Assembly (NCBI RefSeq): GCF_001864935.2
Contig: NZ_CP126267.1
Coordinates: forward strand, 1,054,001 to 1,118,000
Reading direction: 5' to 3'
DNA length: 64,000 nt
From: Curtobacterium sp. MCBA15_012
GTDB lineage: Bacteria > Actinomycetota > Actinomycetes > Actinomycetales > Microbacteriaceae
The notes under the pieces are model-generated. The model was given only the letters and a program-made list of their open reading frames with translations. It had not been told where the DNA came from and did not search any database. Positions 38,524 to 48,719 of this stretch are shown piece by piece. The first letter of the stretch is position 1; each line of letters starts with the position of its first letter. A program made the position numbers and the translations under genes.

Positions 38524-38947
38524 CCCCCGGGCGCAGCGCGGACCGGTGACCGGTCCGGCCTGCGTGGCGCGGGCGGTCGACGCCGACGCGTCGGACGGGA
38601 GGCGCGGGTCGGCCCCGCCACGCGCCTCCCGTCCGGCTCGGTGACCCGGTGTGGTGGAGGCCGCCGCACCGGCCCGGCAGGGCGTCCCGCGACGCGTCGG
38701 ACGGGAGGCGCGGGACGGCCCCGCCACGCGCCTCCCGTCCGGTGGGTGGGAACGCCCACCCGGGCCGACCGGCGGTCTCCACGGGCGATGCGCGTGGGAC
38801 CGGGCGTGGAGCGCGCGGTCGGGCGACGCCTCGCGGGCTCCCGGCCGACTCTGTGCAGCCGCTCAGCCGGGGCACGACGGGGCTGCCTAGGGTGGCACCC
38901 GACGCACCGTCCCGACCGGGGCGGACCGCGCACGAAGGAGCATCGCC
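38524..38947. other. Intergenic region with duplicated family A palindromes, no gene
   Basis: 424 bp after the fusion gene. It holds two near-identical 52-bp palindromic elements (38585-38636 and 38691-38742). The rest shows no coding signal, and AAGGAG near the end belongs to the next gene. Confidence 0.75.
38585..38742. repeat. Duplicated family A palindrome pair
   Basis: Two copies of a 52-bp element, 106 bp apart, differing at one base (GGGTCGG versus GGGACGG). Each has arms CGGACGGGAGGCGCG / CGCGCCTCCCGTCCG. The first may terminate the fusion gene. Confidence 0.8.
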
Positions 38948-39769
38948 ATGGGATTCCTCGACCGTCTGCTCGGCCGTCCGGACCGCGACCGTCCCCAGCA
39001 GGACCAGTGGGGACAGCAGCCGGCCGCACCGCAGCAGCAGGGGTACCGGTACGGGCAGCAGTCGTACCAGGTGACACCGCAGCGGGGCGGGGCTGCGGAC
39101 CCGTACGGCGCTCCGCAGTGGGGCGGTCCGCAGGGCGGCGGCCAGCCGGGTGGGCAGTCCGGCGCCGGCGCGACGACCGACGACGAGCGCGCGGTCGAGC
39201 GGTACCGCTACCTGCTCCGCACGGCCCCGCCGGAGCGCATCGAGGAGGTGCACGCCGAGGCGTTCGCGACCCTCACGCCCGAGCAGCGCCGGATGGTCTA
39301 CGACGAGTTCACCCGCACCGCCCCCGCCGGTGAGGCCCCGCGCGGCGACGACCCGCGCTCGTTGGCCCAGGCGGCGACGCGGTCCGAGATCCGCCAGCCC
39401 GGCTTCATGGAGCGCTCGCTCGGCGGGATGGGCGGCGGCGCGGGCGGGTTCGGCCAGCGTGGTGGGCCCTCGTTCGGCCGGATGGTCGGCGCGTCGGTCC
39501 TCGGCACCGTGGCGGGCTACGTCATCGGGTCGGCGATCATGAGCGCGTTCCTGCCCGACCCCGGATCGTTCGACGGCGGTACCGATGCTGCGGGCGACGG
39601 TGGTCAGGAGGACACTGGTGGCGATCCCGCCGACGGCGCAGGCGACGGCGGCGGGTACGAGAACGCGGGCTGGGACGACGGCACCGGCGGCGGCGGCGGA
39701 GGCGACTTCGGCGGCGGAGACCTCGGTGGTGGCGGCTTCGGCGACCTCGGTGGCGACTTCGACGTGTGA
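38948..39769 (+). CDS. Gly/Gln-rich single-pass membrane protein, unknown function
   Basis: 273 aa. Start MGFLDRLLGRPDRDR, then a Gln/Gly/Tyr-rich disordered stretch (residues 15-75), a helical domain (DDERAVERYRYLLRTAPPERIEEVHAEAFATLTPEQRRMVYDEF) and one hydrophobic segment (VGASVLGTVAGYVIGSAIMSAFL, near 180-203), ending in an acidic Gly-rich tail. This layout is seen in uncharacterised actinobacterial proteins. ATG 38948 has AAGGAG upstream. The 53-bp gap to the ABC transporter gene is compatible with an operon. Confidence 0.75.
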   Translation: MGFLDRLLGRPDRDRPQQDQWGQQPAAPQQQGYRYGQQSYQVTPQRGGAADPYGAPQWGGPQGGGQPGGQSGAGATTDDERAVERYRYLLRTAPPERIEEVHAEAFATLTPEQRRMVYDEFTRTAPAGEAPRGDDPRSLAQAATRSEIRQPGFMERSLGGMGGGAGGFGQRGGPSFGRMVGASVLGTVAGYVIGSAIMSAFLPDPGSFDGGTDAAGDGGQEDTGGDPADGAGDGGGYENAGWDDGTGGGGGGDFGGGDLGGGGFGDLGGDFDV

Positions 39770-39822
39770 CGTGCGGGGTCGCCGGGGCACCTGACGTACT
39801 GCACGACCGCAGGAGGACCGCC

Positions 39823-40962
39823 ATGGCCATCATCGAAGCCTCCGGGCTGACCAAGACGTACCGGTCGAAGTCGGGCCCGGTGCACGCCCTCGCCGGGCTC
39901 GACCTGTCCGTCCCCGAGGGCACCGTCACCGCCCTCCTCGGGCCGAACGGCGCGGGCAAGACCACCACCGTGAAGGTGCTCACCACGCTCGTCGTACCGG
40001 ACGGCGGGACGGCGACGATCGACGGCGTGGACGTCGTCGCCGACCCGCAGGCCACCCGGCGCTCGATCGGCGTCTCCGGGCAGTACGCCGCGGTGGACGA
40101 GAACCTGACCGGGTTCGAGAACCTCGAGATGATCGGGCGGCTCTACCACCTGGGTCGACGGACCGCGCGGGACCGGGCGCGCGAGCTGATCGACGTGTTC
40201 GACCTGTCCGAGGCGGGGGACCGCCCCGTGAAGGGGTTCTCGGGCGGCATGCGACGCCGGATCGACCTGGCCGGGGCACTCGTCATGAACCCGCGGGTGC
40301 TGTTCCTCGACGAACCGACGACCGGGCTCGACCCGCGCAGCCGTCTCGCGCTCTGGGGCATCATCGAGGGGCTCGTCGCGGACGGAGCGACCGTGCTGCT
40401 CACCACGCAGTACCTCGAGGAGGCCGACCAGCTCGCCGACGACATCGCCGTCATCGACGACGGGCACGTCATCGCGCAGGGCACCGCCGACCAGCTCAAG
40501 GCCCAGGTCGGCGGGCACCGGGTCGTCGTCACCCTGGTCGACCCGGCCGACGGGGACGCCGCCACGACGGCGCTGCGCCGCTACGGGGTCGGGGACGTCG
40601 AGTCCTCGGGTGACGGCCGGACGTTCGGCATCGCGGTCGAGGCGGGGCCGTCGGCACTGCAGCGGGTCCTGGCCGACCTCGGCGAGGCCGGCATCGCGCT
40701 GCACGACGCCGGGATGCGCCGGCCGACGCTCGACGACGTGTTCCTCCGGCTCACCGGCCACGTGGCGACCGGCGACGACGAGGACGGCGACGGCGGTCCG
40801 GCGCGCTCGCGACGACGTGGTCGCCGCGGCGGGGCGCCGGACGCTGCCGACACGTCCGGCCGGGCCGACGGGGCGGAGGCGGGGCGCGCCTCCAGGCCGG
40901 GTGGTGGCGACCCGCCGGACGGTGCCGACGCCGCGGGCGCGACCTCGGAGTCGGTCCGGTGA
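39823..40962 (+). CDS. DrrA-like ABC transporter ATPase
   Basis: 379 aa. Walker A GPNGAGKTTT, signature FSGGMRRRIDLA and Walker B VLFLDEPTTGLDP identify the daunorubicin-resistance (DrrA) subclass, with ALAGLDLSV before the P-loop and a C-terminal domain with LDDVFLRLTG. The last 45 residues are disordered and include a family A half-site coding for GRASRPGG. AGGAGG (39811-39816) precedes ATG 39823. The gene is fused by GTGA overlap to the membrane gene. Likely drug or lipid export. Confidence 0.92.
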   Translation: MAIIEASGLTKTYRSKSGPVHALAGLDLSVPEGTVTALLGPNGAGKTTTVKVLTTLVVPDGGTATIDGVDVVADPQATRRSIGVSGQYAAVDENLTGFENLEMIGRLYHLGRRTARDRARELIDVFDLSEAGDRPVKGFSGGMRRRIDLAGALVMNPRVLFLDEPTTGLDPRSRLALWGIIEGLVADGATVLLTTQYLEEADQLADDIAVIDDGHVIAQGTADQLKAQVGGHRVVVTLVDPADGDAATTALRRYGVGDVESSGDGRTFGIAVEAGPSALQRVLADLGEAGIALHDAGMRRPTLDDVFLRLTGHVATGDDEDGDGGPARSRRRGRRGGAPDAADTSGRADGAEAGRASRPGGGDPPDGADAAGATSESVR

Positions 40963-41807
40963 CCGCCGTCGGCACGGCGACGAGCCGGCAGCTGCCCGTC
41001 GCGGTCACGTCTCCGGTGGCGGTGTGGTTCGAGGACGGCTGGACCGTCACGAAGCGCAACCTGGTGAAGATCAAGCGGTCGCCGGACATGCTCGTGTTCG
41101 CGGTCCTGCAGCCGATCATGTTCGTCCTGCTGTTCAGCCAGGTGTACGGCGGTGCGATCCAGGTGCGGGGGACGGACTACACGCAGTTCCTGATGGCCGG
41201 GATCTTCGCGCAGACGGTCGTGTTCGGCGCGACGTTCTCGGGGTCGGCGATGGCGCAGGACCTCAAGGAGGGGCTGATCGACCGCTTCCGGACCCTGCCG
41301 ATGTCGGCGTCGGCGGTCCTGGTCGGGCGGACGAACTCCGACCTCGTGCTCAACGGCATCTCGATGGTGATCATGATGCTGACGGGGCTCGCGGTGGGGT
41401 GGCGGGTGCAGTCGGCGCCGCACGAGTTCCTCGCCGGGGTCGCGCTGCTGCTGCTGTTCAGCTACGCGTTCAGCTGGGTGATGGCGCTGCTCGGGATGAG
41501 CGTGAAGACACCCGAGGTGATCAACAACGCCTCGTTCATGATCCTGTTCCCGTTGACGTTCATCTCGAACGCCTTCGTCCCGAGCGAGACGATGCCGCTC
41601 GTGCTGCGGGTGTTCGCCGAGTGGAACCCGGTGTCGTCCCTCGTGCAGGCCGCGCGGGAGCTGTTCGGCAACGTCGGGTCCGCGCCGGTGCCGGACGTGT
41701 GGACGATGCAGCACCCGGTGCTCACCGTGCTCGTGGGCATCGCCGTGATGCTCGTCGTGTTCGTGCCGTGGGCGGTGAACAAGTACACGCGGATCAGCGC
41801 GAAGTAG
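40959..41807 (+). CDS. DrrB-like ABC-2 permease
   Basis: 282 aa, six hydrophobic segments. The N terminus ([37 protein letters not shown]) is the classical DrrB/ABC-2 start, and [16 protein letters not shown] near residue 200 is the conserved loop. It pairs with the DrrA-like ATPase encoded by overlapping reading frame; together they form an exporter for amphiphilic compounds. GTG 40959 overlaps the upstream stop. Confidence 0.92.
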   Translation: MTAVGTATSRQLPVAVTSPVAVWFEDGWTVTKRNLVKIKRSPDMLVFAVLQPIMFVLLFSQVYGGAIQVRGTDYTQFLMAGIFAQTVVFGATFSGSAMAQDLKEGLIDRFRTLPMSASAVLVGRTNSDLVLNGISMVIMMLTGLAVGWRVQSAPHEFLAGVALLLLFSYAFSWVMALLGMSVKTPEVINNASFMILFPLTFISNAFVPSETMPLVLRVFAEWNPVSSLVQAARELFGNVGSAPVPDVWTMQHPVLTVLVGIAVMLVVFVPWAVNKYTRISAK

Positions 41808-41881
41808 CCGCCGGGCGGACGTGGAACCTGCGGTTGTCCACACCCGGCCGTCCCGCGCTCCCGGGACAGCCCGCGACCGCT

Positions 41882-41887
41882 TACCAT
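41882..41887 (+). promoter_or_regulatory. -10 box TACCAT (near-leaderless)
   Basis: Eight nt before GTG 41896, leaving at most a one- or two-nt leader. Confidence 0.45.
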
Positions 41888-41895
41888 CGTCTCTC

Positions 41896-43881
41896 GTGAC
41901 CGCGACCGAAGCCGAGCCCGCCGCTCGACGCGACGCCCCCGAGCGACCCGCCGACCGCAGCGACCGGCTGCGCCGGTGGATGCTGCACGGCGCCGACCAG
42001 GGGGCGACCCACCAGGGCCCGCACCAGGTCGAGGTCGAGAAGACCCACCCGTGGTGGCGCGTGATGTGCCTGACCGGCGTCGACTACTTCTCGACGCTCG
42101 GCTACCAGCCGGCGATCGCGGCCCTCGCCGCCGGGCTGCTCTCCCCGATTGCGACGGTCGTGCTCGTGCTCGTGACGCTGTTCGGCGCGCTGCCCGTGTA
42201 CCGCCGTGTGGCGCAGGACAGCTTCAAGGGCGCCGGTTCGATCATGATGCTCGAGAAGCTCCTGCCCTGGTGGGCGGGGAAGCTCTTCGTGCTCGTCCTG
42301 CTCGGGTTCGCGGTCACCGACTTCATGATCACGATGACGCTGTCCGCCGCCGACGCGACCGCGCACATCGCCGAGAACCCCTTCACGCCCGAGTGGTTCA
42401 CCGAGATCCCGGTGCCGCTCACCCTGGCGCTGCTGCTCCTGCTCGGGGTGGTCTTCCTGCGCGGCTTCAAGGAGGCGATCGGCATCGCGGTCGGCCTCGT
42501 CGCGGTGTACCTCGCGCTCAACGCGGTCGTCGTGGGCGTCGCGATGTGGCACGTGTTCGAGCGCCCCGTGGTGGTGGGCGACTGGTGGACGAGCCTCACG
42601 ACGCAGCACAGCAACCCGCTCGTCATGATCGGGATCGCGCTCGTGGTGTTCCCGAAGCTCGCCCTGGGCCTGTCCGGCTTCGAGACCGGCGTCGCGGTGA
42701 TGCCACAGGTCCGCGGCGACGCCACCGACGACACCAGTGCCCGACCCGAGGGACGGATCCGCGGCACCCGCCGCCTGCTCACCGTGGCCGCGGTCATCAT
42801 GAGCACGTTCCTCATCACGTCGTCGATCGTGACGACGTTCCTCATCCCGCAGCACGAGTTCCAGCCCGGCGGGCAGGCGAACGGCCGCGCGCTCGCGTTC
42901 CTGGCGCACGAGTACCTCGGCAACGTGTTCGGGTCGGTCTACGACTTCTCGACGGTCGCGATCCTGTGGTTCGCCGGCGCGAGCGCCATGGCGGGCCTGC
43001 TGAACCTCGTGCCGCGGTTCCTGCCCCGGTACGGCATGGCGCCGCAGTGGGCACGGGCGACACGGCCGCTCGTGATCATCTTCACGCTCATCGCCTTCGC
43101 CATCACGATCCTGTTCCAGGCCGACGTCGACGCACAGGGCGGTGCCTACGCGACCGGCGTGCTCGTGCTCATCACGAGTGCCGCGTTCGCCGTGACCCTG
43201 TCGGCGCGCCGGAAGCAGCAGCGGAAGCGCACGGTCGCGTTCGGCGTCATCACCGTCGTGTTCGTCTACACCACGGTCGCGAACGTCATCGAGCGCCCCG
43301 ACGGCGTCCGCATCGCGGCGGTGTTCATCATCGCCATCGTCGTCGTGTCGCTCGTGTCCCGCGTCCGCCGGTCGTTCGAGCTCCGCGCCTCGTCGATCGA
43401 GCTCGACGCGGTCGCCCGGCAGTTCATCGAGGCCGATGCCGACCAGTTCAGTGCCGTGTGCATCATCGCGAACGAGCCGGGTGCGGGGACCGCCGCCGCG
43501 TACCGTGCGAAGGGCCGCGAGGAGCGACGTGACTCGGGCATCCCGGCACGCGTGCCGACGATGTTCCTCGAGGTGCTGCCCGCCGACTCGTCCGACTTCG
43601 AGGAGGACCTGCTGGTCGAGGGCCACGTCGTCCACGGGCACCGTGTGCTCCGGGTCCGGTCCGGCAACGTGCCGAACACCATCGCGTCGACGCTGCTCGC
43701 GATCCGCGACATCGCCGGGGTCGTGCCCGGGATCTACTTCGAGTGGAACGAGGGCAACCCGATCCGCAACGCGATCCGCTTCGTGTTCACGGGCGTCGGC
43801 GACGTCGCTCCGGTCACCCGCGAGGTCCTGCGCGAAGCCGAACCCGACGTGGCCCGGCGTCCCACCGTCCACGTGTCGTGA
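41896..43881 (+). CDS. APC-family amino acid permease with C-terminal cytoplasmic domain
   Basis: 661 aa. About 12 transmembrane segments (residues about 60-500), with [19 protein letters not shown] and the APC-like [15 protein letters not shown]. The 160-residue soluble C-terminal domain ([19 protein letters not shown] to the end) is unusual for a simple permease and may be regulatory. The substrate is not evident. GTG 41896 follows a TACCAT box by 8 nt. The next gene overlaps its stop. Confidence 0.85.
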   Translation: MTATEAEPAARRDAPERPADRSDRLRRWMLHGADQGATHQGPHQVEVEKTHPWWRVMCLTGVDYFSTLGYQPAIAALAAGLLSPIATVVLVLVTLFGALPVYRRVAQDSFKGAGSIMMLEKLLPWWAGKLFVLVLLGFAVTDFMITMTLSAADATAHIAENPFTPEWFTEIPVPLTLALLLLLGVVFLRGFKEAIGIAVGLVAVYLALNAVVVGVAMWHVFERPVVVGDWWTSLTTQHSNPLVMIGIALVVFPKLALGLSGFETGVAVMPQVRGDATDDTSARPEGRIRGTRRLLTVAAVIMSTFLITSSIVTTFLIPQHEFQPGGQANGRALAFLAHEYLGNVFGSVYDFSTVAILWFAGASAMAGLLNLVPRFLPRYGMAPQWARATRPLVIIFTLIAFAITILFQADVDAQGGAYATGVLVLITSAAFAVTLSARRKQQRKRTVAFGVITVVFVYTTVANVIERPDGVRIAAVFIIAIVVVSLVSRVRRSFELRASSIELDAVARQFIEADADQFSAVCIIANEPGAGTAAAYRAKGREERRDSGIPARVPTMFLEVLPADSSDFEEDLLVEGHVVHGHRVLRVRSGNVPNTIASTLLAIRDIAGVVPGIYFEWNEGNPIRNAIRFVFTGVGDVAPVTREVLREAEPDVARRPTVHVS

Positions 43882-44876
43882 GTGACGCGGCGGGGTCGGC
43901 CCGCGCCTCCCGGTCCGCCGGCGGCGTGACGGCGGTCCTCGTCGCCGCGACCGTCTGGGGGACCACCGGCACCGCGACGCACTTCGCGCCCGGCGTCCCG
44001 GCGGCCGTGTTCGGCGCGGTCACCTTCGGCCTCGGCGGACTGGTCTTCGCGGCGCTCACAGGGCGTCGCGCCGTGCATGCCGTCACGCGGCCGGGTGCCC
44101 GGCGCTGGGTGGCGCTCGGGGCGTCGTCGCTCGTCGTGTACGCGGTCGCCTTCTACGCGGCCCTCGCCGACGCCGGGGTCGCCCTCGGTACGACGGTCGC
44201 GATCGGTTCCTCGCCGCTCTTCGCCGGGCTGGTCGAGTGGGCCGTTGACCGGCGGCGGGTGACGCGGCGCTGGGTGGTCGCCACCGTGGTGAGCGTCGTC
44301 GGCATGGTCGTGGTGACGCTCGCGCGGTCCGGGACGACCGGCGACGGGCGTCTGCTGGCCGGCCTGGGCGCCGCGCTGCTGGCGGGCCTCACCTACGCGA
44401 CGTACTCGTGGGCCGTCGCCCGGGGGCTGGGGGCCGGGACCGTCGTGCGCGCGACGACGGGCGGTGCGGGTGCCGGGGCCGCTGCGCTCCCGGTCGTGAC
44501 GGCGTCGGACGGGCGCGGCATCGTCGGCGCGGTGTTCGGGCTCGCCGCCGTGCCCCTCACGGTCCTGGCGGTGGTCGTCGGGCGGGACGACCTCGCCGTC
44601 GGGGCGAACTGGCCGGTGTTCCTGTACCTGGCACTCGTCCCGACCGTGCTCGGACACTCGCTGTACGCGCTCGGCCTGCGGCGCACGAGTGCGTCGGCGG
44701 CCACCCTGCTGTCGCTGTTCGAACCGGTGGTGGCAGCGGTGCTCGCGGTCCTCGTCGTGGGGGAGCGCCTCGGCGTCGCCGGGTGGACGGGCATCGCGCT
44801 CGTCGTCGTCGGTCTGGCGGTGCTCGCCGTGCCGGCCGGCGCAGGCAAGGGCGGCCGCGCGGGGCCCGGGGCGTAG
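43878..44876 (+). CDS. EamA/DMT family transporter
   Basis: 332 aa, 10 predicted membrane segments in two EamA repeats ([40 protein letters not shown]). The C-terminal [17 protein letters not shown] motif is typical of RhaT/EamA exporters. It is translated from GTG 43878 inside the APC permease stop (GTGA), so they are coupled. The first 15 residues include a family A half-site coding for RASRS (43900-43917). Substrate: amino acid or metabolite export, inferred. Confidence 0.88.
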   Translation: MSDAAGSARASRSAGGVTAVLVAATVWGTTGTATHFAPGVPAAVFGAVTFGLGGLVFAALTGRRAVHAVTRPGARRWVALGASSLVVYAVAFYAALADAGVALGTTVAIGSSPLFAGLVEWAVDRRRVTRRWVVATVVSVVGMVVVTLARSGTTGDGRLLAGLGAALLAGLTYATYSWAVARGLGAGTVVRATTGGAGAGAAALPVVTASDGRGIVGAVFGLAAVPLTVLAVVVGRDDLAVGANWPVFLYLALVPTVLGHSLYALGLRRTSASAATLLSLFEPVVAAVLAVLVVGERLGVAGWTGIALVVVGLAVLAVPAGAGKGGRAGPGA

Positions 44877-44917
44877 CGAGCGGTCTGCGCGCTGCTCCGT
44901 CCCGGGTCCGTGCGCTG

Positions 44918-46600
44918 CTACTTGCCGGTGATCTGGTCCCGCACCTTGCGGCGCAGCACCTTCCCGATCATCGAGCGGGGCAGGTCCTCGACCACGACGA
45001 CCCGGCGCGGCACCTTGTACGCGGCGAGCTGGTCGCGGGACCACGCCCGGAGCGCCTCGGCGTCGAACGTCCGCGGGTCCTTCGGCACGACCGCCGCCAC
45101 GACCTGCTCGTTCCCGGCCTGGGTGATGCCGACGACCGCGACCTCGCGGACGCTCGGGTGCTTGAGGAGCGCGTCCTCGACCTCGGACGGCGACACGTTG
45201 AAGCCGCCGGTGATGATGAGCTCCTTGAGTCGGTCGACGATGCTGACGAAGCCGTCCGCGTCGATCGAGACGACGTCACCGGTGCGGAACCAGCCGTCCG
45301 GCGTGAACACCTCGTCGGTGGCCTCGGCCTTGCCCCAGTAGCCGCGGAACACCTGCGGACCCCGGACCTGGAGCTCGCCGGCCTCGCCGGTGCCGAGGAC
45401 CTTCGTGGAGTCGTCCGGGTCGACCACGCGGGCCTCGGTCGAGGAGAGCGGCAGTCCGATCGCACCGAGTCGACGCTCGGGCGACACCGGGTTGGCCATG
45501 AGCACGGGGGAGCACTCGGACAGACCGTAGCCCTCGACGAGGTACCCGCCCGTCCGTGCCTCCCACGGCTCGACGACGTCCTGGGACAGCGGCATCGCAC
45601 CCGAGATGCCGATCTCGATGCCCTGCAGCGAGACCTTGGCGGAGTCGGCGGCGTGCTGCAGCCGCGTGTAGATCGGCGGCACGGCGGGGAGGAACGTCGG
45701 CGGGTGCTTCTTCATCGCCTTGAGCACCAGCGCCGGGTCGAACGCGGGGAACAGCACCAGGCGCGACGCCATGCTCATCGCGAAGGTCAGGCAGAGCGTC
45801 AGCCCGTACGCGTGGAACATCGGCAGCACCGCGTACACGGTGTTGTCGCCCTGACGGATCTGCGGCACCCACGCCCGGGCCTGGGCCGCGTTGGCGATGA
45901 GGTTCCGGTGGGACAGGACCGCGCCCTTCGGCACCCCCGTGGTGCCGGACGTGTACTGGATGAGCGCGACGTCGTCGACGGTCGGGCGCGGGTGGCGCTT
46001 CGACAGCTTGCGGCTCGACGCGAGGTCGTCCCAGCGCGTCGTGCCCCGGACCGTCGTCGTCAGCTTGGCGCGGGACTCGCGGGCCTTGGCGACCGGCAGC
46101 GCGAGGGCGATGCGGGTCGACCGCGGCATGGCGCGCGTGATGTCGACCGAGACGATGGCGTCGAGCGCGACGTCGGCCGGGAAGTCCTGCAGCGTGGCGA
46201 CCGACTTGTCCCACGCGATCGCGACCTTCGCGCCGTGGTCCTCGAACTGGTGGCGGAGCTCGCGCGCCGTGTAGAGCGGGTTGTGCTCGACCACGATCGC
46301 GCCGAGCCGCAGCACCGCGTAGAAGGCCACGACGTGCTGGGGGCAGTTCGGCAGGACGATCGCCACGCGGTCCCCGGCCGTCACCCCGAGCTTGCGCAGG
46401 CCGTTCGCGGCGCGCGTGATCTGCTCCTGGAGGTCGGCGTACGTCGTCGTCCGTCCGAAGAACTCCAGCGCGACCCTCCCCGGGAAGCGCTGCGCGGACT
46501 GCTCCACGATGTCGGCGAGGGAGCCCGTGGGCTCCTCGATGTCGTGCGGGACCCCCGGGGCGTACGAGGCAAGCCAGGGACGAGGCGTGTCGATGCTCAC
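44918..46600 (-). CDS. Long-chain fatty-acid-CoA ligase (AMP-binding)
   Basis: 560 aa. It activates fatty acids to acyl-CoA through an acyl-AMP. ANL-family motifs: P-loop YTSGTTGVPKGAVLSHRN, GYGLSECSPVL, GWFRTGDVVSIDADGF and the C-terminal lysine in IGKVLRRKVRD. GTG 46600 is chosen because a TAGGTT box lies exactly 6 nt upstream on this strand. It is divergent from the MpaB-like gene, with 59 bp between start codons. Confidence 0.93.
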   Translation of the reverse strand: MSIDTPRPWLASYAPGVPHDIEEPTGSLADIVEQSAQRFPGRVALEFFGRTTTYADLQEQITRAANGLRKLGVTAGDRVAIVLPNCPQHVVAFYAVLRLGAIVVEHNPLYTARELRHQFEDHGAKVAIAWDKSVATLQDFPADVALDAIVSVDITRAMPRSTRIALALPVAKARESRAKLTTTVRGTTRWDDLASSRKLSKRHPRPTVDDVALIQYTSGTTGVPKGAVLSHRNLIANAAQARAWVPQIRQGDNTVYAVLPMFHAYGLTLCLTFAMSMASRLVLFPAFDPALVLKAMKKHPPTFLPAVPPIYTRLQHAADSAKVSLQGIEIGISGAMPLSQDVVEPWEARTGGYLVEGYGLSECSPVLMANPVSPERRLGAIGLPLSSTEARVVDPDDSTKVLGTGEAGELQVRGPQVFRGYWGKAEATDEVFTPDGWFRTGDVVSIDADGFVSIVDRLKELIITGGFNVSPSEVEDALLKHPSVREVAVVGITQAGNEQVVAAVVPKDPRTFDAEALRAWSRDQLAAYKVPRRVVVVEDLPRSMIGKVLRRKVRDQITGK

Positions 46601-46606
46601 CCGGCC

Positions 46607-46612
46607 AACCTA
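46607..46612 (-). promoter_or_regulatory. -10 box TAGGTT (leaderless start)
   Basis: Exactly 6 nt before GTG 46600. Confidence 0.6.
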
Positions 46613-46659
46613 CCGGCGGGGCAGTGCGCATTGTCAGGGGCGCGACGGACGATGGACGC

Positions 46660-47592
46660 ATGCCTTCCGTGTCCGCCGCGTTCCGTTCCCGCCTCAACGA
46701 CACCTTCACCAACGGCGCCACCGAGCGCCCCGAGTGGATCGATGCGCTCGAGCAGGGCTCCGACGCCGGGTTCTTCGGGCCCGGCTCCGCCACCTGGGCC
46801 GTGCACGGCGGCAACCACACGGTGCTCGCCGGCGTCCGTGCACTCCTGGTGCAGGCGCTCCACCCCGGAGCGCTCGCCGGGGTGGCCGACCACTCCCGCT
46901 ACCGCGAGGACCCGTTCGGACGCCTCGCCGGCACCATCCGCTGGATCTACACCGTCTCGCACGGCGACACCGCCCAGGCCACGCACGCCAGCCAGTGGGT
47001 GCGGAAGCTGCACGAGCGGGTGGTCGGTGAGTACGTCGACGGGCACGGCGTCACGCGGCCGTACGCGGCGAACGACCCCGACCTCGCGCGGTGGGTGCAC
47101 CTCGCCTTCACCGACGCGTTCCTGCGGAGCGCACAGGTCTGGGGTTCGGACATCCCGGGCGGCGCGGACGCCTACGTGCGCGAGTGGGCGACCGCCGGGC
47201 GGCTCATGGGGGTGGAGGACGCGCCGGAGTCCGAGACGGAGCTCCGCGAGCAGATGAACGGGTACCTCGACCGGGGCGAGCTGCGGGCCGACGCGCGCAC
47301 CCACGACGTCGTGCGGTTCATCAAGGACCCGCCGCTCGCCCGCCTGCTCCGACCGGGCTACCGTGCGGTCTTCGACGGCGCGGTCGCGACCCTCGACCCG
47401 CGGCACCGCTCGATGCTCCGGTTGCGGACACCCGCGATCGGGCCGGTCGAACTGCCCGTGCGGCGGACCGCCGGCCTCGTGCTGGACGGCATCGGTGCGG
47501 TCCTGGGGAACCAGCCGGGGACGGAGCGCGCAGCCCTCGCCCGGATCGAGCGGCTCGAGCGCGAACGGCGGGCGGCCGGCGCGCCAGCCTGA
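46660..47592 (+). CDS. Oxygenase MpaB family protein (DUF2236)
   Basis: 310 aa. MpaB/Lcp-type fold: GNHTVLAGVRALLVQALHPGALAGVADHSRYREDPFGRL carries the conserved His and the Y-x-x-DP-x-x-R pattern that binds haem in characterised relatives. Members oxidise terpenoids or rubber; many bacterial copies have no known substrate. ATG 46660 has a weak GACGAT box 6 nt upstream. The C terminus is basic and helical. A family A palindrome follows in the gap to the convergent gene. Confidence 0.85.
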   Translation: MPSVSAAFRSRLNDTFTNGATERPEWIDALEQGSDAGFFGPGSATWAVHGGNHTVLAGVRALLVQALHPGALAGVADHSRYREDPFGRLAGTIRWIYTVSHGDTAQATHASQWVRKLHERVVGEYVDGHGVTRPYAANDPDLARWVHLAFTDAFLRSAQVWGSDIPGGADAYVREWATAGRLMGVEDAPESETELREQMNGYLDRGELRADARTHDVVRFIKDPPLARLLRPGYRAVFDGAVATLDPRHRSMLRLRTPAIGPVELPVRRTAGLVLDGIGAVLGNQPGTERAALARIERLERERRAAGAPA

Positions 47593-47653
47593 CCGCGGGA
47601 CGCTCCGCGACCGACGCGGCCGAGGGACGATCCGGGTCGCGACGCGACCCGTG

Positions 47654-47701
47654 GACGGACGGGAGGCGCGGTGCCAGCGTGCACCGCGCCTCCCGTCCGT
47701 C
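47654..47701. terminator. Family A palindrome, 21-bp perfect arms, 6-nt loop
   Basis: Arms 47654-47674 and 47681-47701 with loop CAGCGT, between the convergent MpaB and aldo/keto reductase genes, so it can end both transcripts. Confidence 0.75.
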
Positions 47702-47711
47702 TCGTGGTGCG

Positions 47712-48719
47712 TCAGAAACCGGACGGCACCCGGGGTGTGTAGGGCGACTCGAGTCGCGACACCTCGTCGGCGGTGAGCTCGATCGCCGTCGCGGCGACCG
47801 CGTCGTCGATGTGGTGCTCCTTGGTCGCGCCGATGATCGGCGCGCTGACGGCCTGCTTGCCGGCCACCCACGCGAGGGCGACCTGGGCCATGCTCACGCC
47901 GCGCGCCTCGGCGATCTCCTGCACCGCGCCGACGATCGCGCGGTTCGCGTCCTCGTCCTGGCGGTAGAGGGTCTTGCCGAACTCGTCGGTGTCCGCGCGG
48001 CTGCCGGAGCCCTGCGCGTCCCAGGGGCGGGTGACGCGGCCGCGGGCGAGGGGGCTCCACGGGATGACGCCGACGCCCGTCGCCTGCGCGAACGGGTGCA
48101 TCTCGCGCTCCTCCTCGCGTTCGAGGAGGTTGTACTGGTCCTGCATGCTGACGAACTTCGTCCACCCGTGCAGCTCGGCGACGTGCTGCATCTGCGCGAA
48201 CTGCCACGTCCACATGCTGCTCGCGCCGATGTAGCGGGCCTTGCCGGCCTTCACGACGTCGTGGAGGGCCTCCATCGTCTCCTCGACCGGGGTGGCCGGG
48301 TCGAAACGGTGGATCTGGTAGAGGTCGACGTAGTCCGTGCCGAGGCGCGTCAGCGAGGCGTCGATCTCGTGCATGATCGCGGCGCGGGAGAGGCCGGCGC
48401 CGTTGCGTCCGGGGCGCATCCGGTTGAACACCTTCGTGAAGACCTGGACGTCCTCGCGTGGGGCGATCTCCTTGAGGAGCTGCCCGGTGATCTCCTCGCT
48501 GGAGCCTGCGGAGTACACGTTCGCGGTGTCGAACGACGTGATGCCGGCCTCGAACGCACGACGGACGAACGGGCGCGCCTGGTCGATGTCGACGCTCCAG
48601 GCGTGGGCGCCGCGCTCGGGGTCGCCGTAGGACATCATGCCGAGGACGATCCGGCTGATCTCGAGGCCGGAGGCACCGAGGCGTGTGGTGGGGACCGTCG
48701 GGGACTCGTCGCTGGTCAT
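47712..48719 (-). CDS. Aldo/keto reductase
   Basis: 335 aa, complete (beta/alpha)8 AKR pattern: GITSFDTANVYSAGSSEEITG with the catalytic Asp and Tyr, LGTDYVDLYQIHRFD with the catalytic His, VIPWSPLARG, and the NADPH motif VSAPIIGATKEHHIDDAV. Function: NADPH-dependent reduction of an unidentified carbonyl. The upstream TIGR03086 gene ends inside its start (ATGA overlap). It ends 10 nt from the shared palindrome. Confidence 0.92.
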   Translation of the reverse strand: MTSDESPTVPTTRLGASGLEISRIVLGMMSYGDPERGAHAWSVDIDQARPFVRRAFEAGITSFDTANVYSAGSSEEITGQLLKEIAPREDVQVFTKVFNRMRPGRNGAGLSRAAIMHEIDASLTRLGTDYVDLYQIHRFDPATPVEETMEALHDVVKAGKARYIGASSMWTWQFAQMQHVAELHGWTKFVSMQDQYNLLEREEEREMHPFAQATGVGVIPWSPLARGRVTRPWDAQGSGSRADTDEFGKTLYRQDEDANRAIVGAVQEIAEARGVSMAQVALAWVAGKQAVSAPIIGATKEHHIDDAVAATAIELTADEVSRLESPYTPRVPSGF

